19,830 nucleotides of DNA. Source: an uncultured Cetobacterium sp. Lineage in GTDB: Bacteria; Fusobacteriota; Fusobacteriia; Fusobacteriales; Fusobacteriaceae. Shown in pieces: positions 16,901 to 19,830 of this stretch. Position 1 is the first letter of the stretch. Each line of letters starts with the position of its first letter. The notes under the pieces are model-generated. The model did not search any database. It saw nothing but the letters and a program-made list of their open reading frames with translations, and had not been told where the DNA came from. The position numbers and the translations under genes were made by a program. The stretch is taken from positions 1 through 19,830 of the forward strand of contig CAAFWD010000139.1 of the NCBI GenBank assembly GCA_900766645.1, written 5' to 3'.

Positions 16901-17589
16901 TAGATTTAATTTTTAATAACTCTTTCTTTGGAATTTTTATTAGTCTTATAGCTTTTGCAATTGGAAAAAGTCTTTTTAATAGATTTAAACTTCCTATTTT
17001 AAATCCTATTTTCATAGCTATTTTACTTATATTAATTTTTATGGAAGTTTTGAATATCCCTTTAGATTATTATAATAAAGGGGGAGATATTTTAGGATTT
17101 TTTATAGCCCCAGCTACTGTTTGTCTAGCTATCCCTCTATATAAAGAGTTAGCATCTTTAAAAAAATATTATAAAGTTATTTTTTTAGGAGGTATTGTTG
17201 GATCTGCTACTGCTATGGCATCGGTTCTTATTTTAGGAAAACTATTAAATATTGAACACACAATTCTTTTATCCTTTGTTCCTAAATCAATTACAACTCC
17301 TATTGGAATAGAAGTTAGTAAACTTTTAGGTGGAATTCCATCTATAACTGTTTTTGCTATAATGGTAACTGGAATAACTGGAAATATTTTTGCTCCATTT
17401 ATGTTAAAATTATTTAGAATTGAAAATGCTATTGCTAGAGGTCTTGGAATTGGAATATCTAGCCATGCTGTTGGAACTGCTAAAGCTATTGAAATGGGAG
17501 AAGTTGAAGGTGCTATGAGCGCGTTATCAATTGTCATTGCTGGTATTATTACAATATTTATAGCCCCACTAATAGTTAGTTTTGTATAA
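16897..17589 (+). CDS. lrgB: LrgB/CidB-family membrane protein
   Basis: 230 residues, the usual LrgB length, with about 6-8 hydrophobic segments. Characteristic stretches are visible: LGGIVGSATAMASVLILGKLL, LSFVPKSITTPIGIEVS, MVTGITGNIFAPFMLK and RGLGIGISSHAVGTAKAIEMG, the last being the signature of the family. Plant PLGG1 (glycolate/glycerate exchange) and bacterial pyruvate uptake systems share these. With LrgA it probably forms a small organic acid transporter; the substrate here is not shown by sequence. Its ATG overlaps the lrgA stop by 4 bases. A terminator begins right at its stop codon, and the candidate small RNA lies just beyond on the other strand. Confidence 0.93.
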   Translation: MIDLIFNNSFFGIFISLIAFAIGKSLFNRFKLPILNPIFIAILLILIFMEVLNIPLDYYNKGGDILGFFIAPATVCLAIPLYKELASLKKYYKVIFLGGIVGSATAMASVLILGKLLNIEHTILLSFVPKSITTPIGIEVSKLLGGIPSITVFAIMVTGITGNIFAPFMLKLFRIENAIARGLGIGISSHAVGTAKAIEMGEVEGAMSALSIVIAGIITIFIAPLIVSFV

Positions 17590-17631
17590 AAAAAAAGCAC
17601 GTGTTAATTTCAAACACTGTGCTTTTTTTTA
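17588..17631 (+). terminator. Terminator after lrgB
   Basis: An A-rich start, then GCAC (17597-17600) plus GTGTT (17601-17605) pair with AACAC (17613-17617) plus GTGC (17619-17622), with a one-base bulge and a T-run to 17630. The A-run makes it work in both directions. Confidence 0.85.
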
Positions 17632-17643
17632 TAAAAATGTAAT

Positions 17644-17673
17644 AAAAAACCCTCCCGGGGAGGAGGGTTTTTT
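17644..17673 (-). terminator. Perfect 12-bp terminator of the candidate sRNA (bidirectional)
   Basis: AAAAAACCCTCC pairs fully with GGAGGGTTTTTT around a 6-base loop. Because the stem is flanked by A6 and T6, it could also back up lrgB termination on the plus strand. Confidence 0.88.
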
Positions 17674-17760
17674 CATAACACGGGGGAGTGTTAAAAAATA
17701 AAAAAGATTAAAATAGATTTTTTGGGGGGTATATAGATCTATTCAATCAAATTCGGTCTC
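17644..17760 (-). ncRNA. Candidate small RNA (~117 nt) with three C-rich hairpin loops
   Basis: No protein gene covers 17590-17908. On the minus strand a near-consensus promoter predicts a start at about 17759-17760, and a perfect terminator ends the transcript near 17644. Three hairpins lie in between. Hairpin 1: AATAGAT (17737-17743) pairs with ATCTATT (17712-17718), extended by GATT/AATC, and its loop holds six C (17724-17729). Hairpin 2: TAACAC (17688-17693) pairs with GTGTTA (17676-17681) around the loop TCCCCC. Hairpin 3: a 12-bp stem 17662-17673 with 17644-17655 around TCCCCG, followed by T6. In such AT-rich DNA, three separate C-tracts placed in loops are unlikely by chance and recall sRNAs that bind G-rich ribosome sites. 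No start codon with a ribosome site is present in the transcript. Expression is not proven. Confidence 0.72.
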
Positions 17761-17766
17761 ATAGGT

Positions 17767-17795
17767 AGTATATAATAAGAACACTATTATGTCAA
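17767..17795 (-). promoter_or_regulatory. Near-consensus sigma-70 promoter of the candidate sRNA
   Basis: On the minus strand: -35 TTGACA (17790-17795), exactly 17 bases, and -10 TATACT (17767-17772). An A/T-rich run just upstream (17796-17820) could act as an UP element. This is one of the two best promoters in the window, and no protein gene lies downstream of it on that strand. Confidence 0.85.
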
Positions 17796-17868
17796 GTTTT
17801 TTTTTAGAACATTTTAATTTTTTTTATTGTTCGGTTTTTTATGTGGTTTTATATAAAGTGTTTACAAA

Positions 17869-17897
17869 AAGAAAAGAGTGGATTTTTATCCACTCTT
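17869..17897 (-). terminator. Terminator after the 80-aa gene
   Basis: On the minus strand, AAGAGTGG (17890-17897) pairs with CCACTCTT (17874-17881) around 8 bases, followed by a T-rich tail. Confidence 0.88.
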
Positions 17898-17908
17898 AAA
17901 TTTTATAC

Positions 17909-18151
17909 TTATATTTCACCTTTTTTTATCATAGCTAACGCATATTGATGAGCATCAACTGTAGCTGAAGCATATGCAAATTTTGTTTCTCCTTCAAATA
18001 ATCCATTTAAAAGAATTTGCTGCTGCTCCTCTATGTTCATTTCTAACGTTTCTATATCTAATTTCCCTTCTTTATATTCTTCTATTAGCGCATAATATAA
18101 AGAATCAAATGTTGTATCATAAATATCTCTTTCTACTTCTTCAAAAAACAT
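17909..18151 (-). CDS. Small acidic helical protein of unknown function (80 aa)
   Basis: I do not recognise this protein. It begins MFFEEVERDIYDTTFDS, is rich in Glu, Ile, Tyr and Ala, and looks wholly helical: helices ~3-25, 30-55 (IETLEMNIEEQQQILLNG) and 58-76 (KFAYASATVDAHQYALAMI). There is no signal peptide, Cys or membrane segment, so it should be cytoplasmic. A strong ribosome site (AAGGAGA) precedes ATG. It has its own near-consensus promoter 42 bases upstream and its own terminator, so it can be made alone and probably in quantity. The clean control signals make it a real gene despite its size. Confidence 0.75.
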   Translation of the reverse strand: MFFEEVERDIYDTTFDSLYYALIEEYKEGKLDIETLEMNIEEQQQILLNGLFEGETKFAYASATVDAHQYALAMIKKGEI

Positions 18152-18192
18152 AGTCTTTATCTCCTTTTTTTGTATAAATTATTCATGCTTCA

Positions 18193-18221
18193 AATATAAC
18201 ATTTTTTAGTATTTTTGTCAA
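18193..18221 (-). promoter_or_regulatory. Near-consensus promoter of the 80-aa gene
   Basis: On the minus strand: -35 TTGACA (18216-18221), 17 bases, -10 TATATT (18193-18198) with a TGn extension. The -35 lies 3 bases after the stop codon of the STAS-like gene. The leader is about 34 bases. Confidence 0.82.
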
Positions 18222-18224
18222 GAA

Positions 18225-18560
18225 TTATGAAATATAAGATATTTCAAAATTTTGATGTGTTCCTAAAAATTTTGCTTGTAGTGTTTTATAATTTTTTCTG
18301 AGGTACATCATCTGCTCTAATAAATTTTCTTGAGCATTATTAATTGTTAGTCTATTTTTTAAATCTTTTCCATGCTCATTCCATAAGTTAGTAAACAATA
18401 CATATAAAAATACAAATGTTATAGCCTTTATTCCTTCAAAGTCTAATACGACTTCTTTTTCTTTTTTCATAATTTTTCTTAATCTATCATATAGAGATTT
18501 TGCCTTTTCAGGATTTACTAATACTGAACTCTTAAAATATTTTTTCAATTTTATTTTCAT
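18225..18560 (-). CDS. STAS-like (DUF4325) domain protein
   Basis: 111 residues. The core KEVVLDFEGIKAITFVFLYVLFTNLW (broken here as VVLDFEGIKAIT then FVFLYVLFTNL, about 36-60) matches the central strand-helix of DUF4325, a STAS-related fold, followed by RLTINNAQENLLEQMMYLRKN. In this family a Ser/Thr often follows the DFxGV strand (commonly SSSFA); here it is ITFVF. Family members often sit beside or within histidine-kinase-like ATPase proteins, but no kinase is next to it here. Predicted cytoplasmic, role unknown. The ribosome site is AAGGAGA. No terminator separates it from the MORN-repeat gene 43 bases upstream, so they probably share a transcript. Confidence 0.7.
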   Translation of the reverse strand: MKIKLKKYFKSSVLVNPEKAKSLYDRLRKIMKKEKEVVLDFEGIKAITFVFLYVLFTNLWNEHGKDLKNRLTINNAQENLLEQMMYLRKNYKTLQAKFLGTHQNFEISYIS

Positions 18561-18603
18561 AAATTTTATTTCTCCTTTTTGGTCTGGATTTCATAACAAA
18601 AAT

Positions 18604-19077
18604 CTAATTAGAATAATCTTTTTTTCCAATAAGTTTTCCTTTCGCACTGTAATAATTCCAAACTCCGATTGCTTTACCACGATAGAAATTCCCTATAATA
18701 TGTGGTTTACCATTGTCATGATAAAGTTTAAATAATCCATGATCTTTACCTTTTATATAATAAGTTTGAAATATTTTTATTCCAGCTTCATTATATAAAA
18801 CATACTTACCATTTAATTCTCCATCTTTCCAATTCTCAATAGATTTTAATTTTCCATTTTTATAAAAACTCAACCACTTCCCTTCTGGAATCCCATTTCT
18901 ATAAAATTCCCTATTTTTTTTATATTTTACACTCCCAGTAAAGGGCTTGCCACTTTTTTTGACGTAGACTTTTCCATTTTTGTCTAAAATTTTTGAATCA
19001 TCTAGCTGAAGGTATTTTGAAAAACTTATATTAAACATTAAAATATAAATCATTGTATATAAAATTTTATTTTTCAT
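18604..19077 (-). CDS. Exported MORN-repeat (YwqK-like) protein
   Basis: I use the ATG at 19077 (157 aa), since it begins a clear signal peptide (MKNKILYTMIYILMFNISFS). An in-frame TTG at 19095 would put six charged residues before it. After the signal come about five MORN-like repeats with the pattern G-x-W/L-x-x-Y/F-x-x-x-G-K: GKWLSFYKNGKLKSIENW, GKYVLYNEAGIKIFQTYY, GLFKLYHDNGKPHIIGNF and GVWNYYSAKGKLIGKKDY. Proteins of this kind are often labelled YwqK-family antitoxin proteins, but that label comes from few studied cases. No partner toxin is visible next to it. It overlaps the rseC-like gene by 11 bases, so translation is likely coupled. Periplasmic or surface location is inferred. Confidence 0.75.
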   Translation of the reverse strand: MKNKILYTMIYILMFNISFSKYLQLDDSKILDKNGKVYVKKSGKPFTGSVKYKKNREFYRNGIPEGKWLSFYKNGKLKSIENWKDGELNGKYVLYNEAGIKIFQTYYIKGKDHGLFKLYHDNGKPHIIGNFYRGKAIGVWNYYSAKGKLIGKKDYSN

Positions 19078-19489
19078 TTTTATCTGCTCTTTCAATAGAA
19101 ATTATTTCAACATTCTGTTCCATTTGATTTTTTACAACCTTTTTATCATATATATATATTCCTAAAAATGAAACTATCATTCCAAAAAAACTTGTTCCAA
19201 TACTTTGTCCCTCACTCAATCCAAGTTTACTCCCTAAGAAATAACCTAAAAATAAAGCTATTACTGGAATTAAATAAACAATTATTGCAGCTTTTAAAAC
19301 TCTCTTATCTTCCATTTCAAAAGTTATAATATCTCCAATAAATAATTTTTCATCTGTATAAAAAGTATACTCATTAGTTATTTTATTACTTTCACTACAT
19401 TTGCTACAATGAGAACACGCACTTTCTTTATACATAGATACTGTAACTTTATGATCTTTTATCTCTTTTACAATTCCTGTACTTTTCAT
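19067..19489 (-). CDS. rseC: RseC/MucC-family membrane protein
   Basis: 140 residues with the full family layout. A short N-terminal part ends in a cysteine cluster ACSHCSKCSES (Cys25, Cys28, Cys31). A beta-rich segment follows (YTFYTDEKLFIGDIITFEM), then two membrane helices (about 64-84 and 94-113, LKAAIIVYLIPVIALFLGYF and GTSFFGMIVSFLGIYIY), and a charged tail. In E. coli and Pseudomonas, RseC/MucC tunes the sigma-E envelope response and is linked to the SoxR-reducing Rsx/Rnf complex. Here no rpoE, rseA or rnf genes flank it, so its pathway is not shown. The ribosome site AAGGAGA is strong. It is the first gene of a run with the MORN and STAS-like genes. Confidence 0.85.
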   Translation of the reverse strand: MKSTGIVKEIKDHKVTVSMYKESACSHCSKCSESNKITNEYTFYTDEKLFIGDIITFEMEDKRVLKAAIIVYLIPVIALFLGYFLGSKLGLSEGQSIGTSFFGMIVSFLGIYIYDKKVVKNQMEQNVEIISIERADKNEK

Positions 19490-19519
19490 TTTATCTCCTT
19501 TTTTTCAATCTATAATTGA

Positions 19520-19525
19520 ATTATA
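19520..19525 (-). promoter_or_regulatory. Extended -10 promoter of the rseC run
   Basis: On the minus strand, TGTTATAAT gives a consensus -10 TATAAT (19520-19525) with a TGn element. The -35 is weak (TTTAAG, 17 bases upstream). The predicted start is near 19513. Confidence 0.55.
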
Positions 19526-19546
19526 ACATAATTTTTCTCTAACTTA

Positions 19547-19577
19547 AAATAAAAAAAGAGGTATCTCTACCTCTTTT
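19547..19577 (-). terminator. Terminator after the 70-aa gene
   Basis: A 10-bp perfect stem AAAAGAGGTA (19554-19563) with TACCTCTTTT (19568-19577), a 4-base loop and, on the minus strand, a T-run of seven. Confidence 0.9.
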
Positions 19578-19594
19578 AAAATTCGTATACAATT

Positions 19595-19807
19595 TTATAA
19601 TTTGTCGTGTAAAGTTCCTCCAACAGCACATTTACATCCCATTCCAACTTCTACACATCTACTTGGATCTATATATTGAATATCCCAACCATCATCTTCA
19701 TCATCGCCATATCCAACTTCACCTATAAAAACAAGCTCTAGTCCTTTTGACTTTAATTCCTCTTCAGTTTGTCCTATTTTTTTTAAAAATTCTTCTCTAG
19801 TTAACAT
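19595..19807 (-). CDS. Small cysteine-containing protein of unknown function (70 aa)
   Basis: I start it at the ATG at 19807 because GAGGTGA (19812-19818) lies 4 bases upstream and overlaps the in-frame GTG at 19816. I do not recognise the protein. The first ~25 residues are a charged helix (TREEFLKKIGQTEEELKSKG), then comes a strand LELVFIGEVGYG, an acidic turn DDEDDGWD, and a C-terminal part with three Cys (SRCVEVGMGCKCAVGG) ending TLHDKL. The cysteines could bind a metal or be redox active, which is a guess. There is no signal peptide. A terminator follows 17 bases after its stop, so it ends its transcript; its promoter lies at or beyond the window edge. Confidence 0.68.
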   Translation of the reverse strand: MLTREEFLKKIGQTEEELKSKGLELVFIGEVGYGDDEDDGWDIQYIDPSRCVEVGMGCKCAVGGTLHDKL

Positions 19808-19830
19808 TTGCGTCACCTCAATGTATTTAA

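Noticed and set aside
17657..17729. G-quadruplex formed by the G-tracts on the plus strand
   Set aside because: The tracts are too far apart and each is better explained as the complement of a C-rich hairpin loop in the minus-strand RNA.
18604..19077. Toxin-antitoxin locus based on the YwqK-like label
   Set aside because: The protein has a signal peptide and MORN repeats, and no adjacent gene looks like a toxin.

Overview
The window is AT-rich, roughly 30% GC by eye. It mixes Gram-negative envelope genes (a FadL-type outer-membrane barrel, an RseC-type membrane protein, exported TPR proteins) with genes more usual in Firmicutes (DUF1292, DUF1934, LrgAB, a long RecJ, an endonuclease-type MutL). 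That mix, the strong AGGAGG ribosome sites and the AT-rich codon use point to a member of the Fusobacteriota (Fusobacterium or Cetobacterium-like). This is an inference from gene content; there is no rRNA here to confirm it. I see no insertion sequences, CRISPR arrays, tRNA or rRNA genes. It reads as a chromosomal core region.

Left part (1-5830). The window opens inside a FadL/OmpP1 outer-membrane protein gene, followed without a terminator by a TetR-type regulator. Facing it on the minus strand is a compact three-gene operon: an ArcD-family arginine antiporter, an AdiA-type arginine decarboxylase and an HdeD/DUF308-like membrane protein. The operon has a good sigma-70 promoter (TTGAAA-17 bp-TACAAT) and a terminator hairpin that overlaps its last codons. 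It looks like an arginine-to-agmatine acid-resistance and proton-consuming module.

Middle (5832-13570). A minus-strand pair encodes RecJ exonuclease and an exported TPR protein whose C-terminus looks like a soluble lytic transglycosylase (Slt) domain with Gln in place of the catalytic Glu. It diverges across a 155-base spacer from a plus-strand run: mutL (TTG start), rlmH, a DUF1292-like acidic protein and a DUF1934-like beta-barrel protein, closed by a terminator.

Right part (13586-19830). A TPR lipoprotein gene and lysS form a plus-strand pair ending in a strong terminator, followed by lrgA-lrgB. Next to lrgB, on the opposite strand, a near-consensus promoter (TTGACA-17-TATACT) appears to drive an unannotated small RNA of about 117 nt. 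It is built of three successive hairpins, each presenting a C-rich loop, the last being its own terminator. This is the most interesting object in the window. Further minus-strand genes encode an 80-aa unknown protein with a private promoter and terminator, an orphan STAS-like (DUF4325) protein, a MORN-repeat exported protein, an RseC/MucC family protein and a small cysteine-containing protein.
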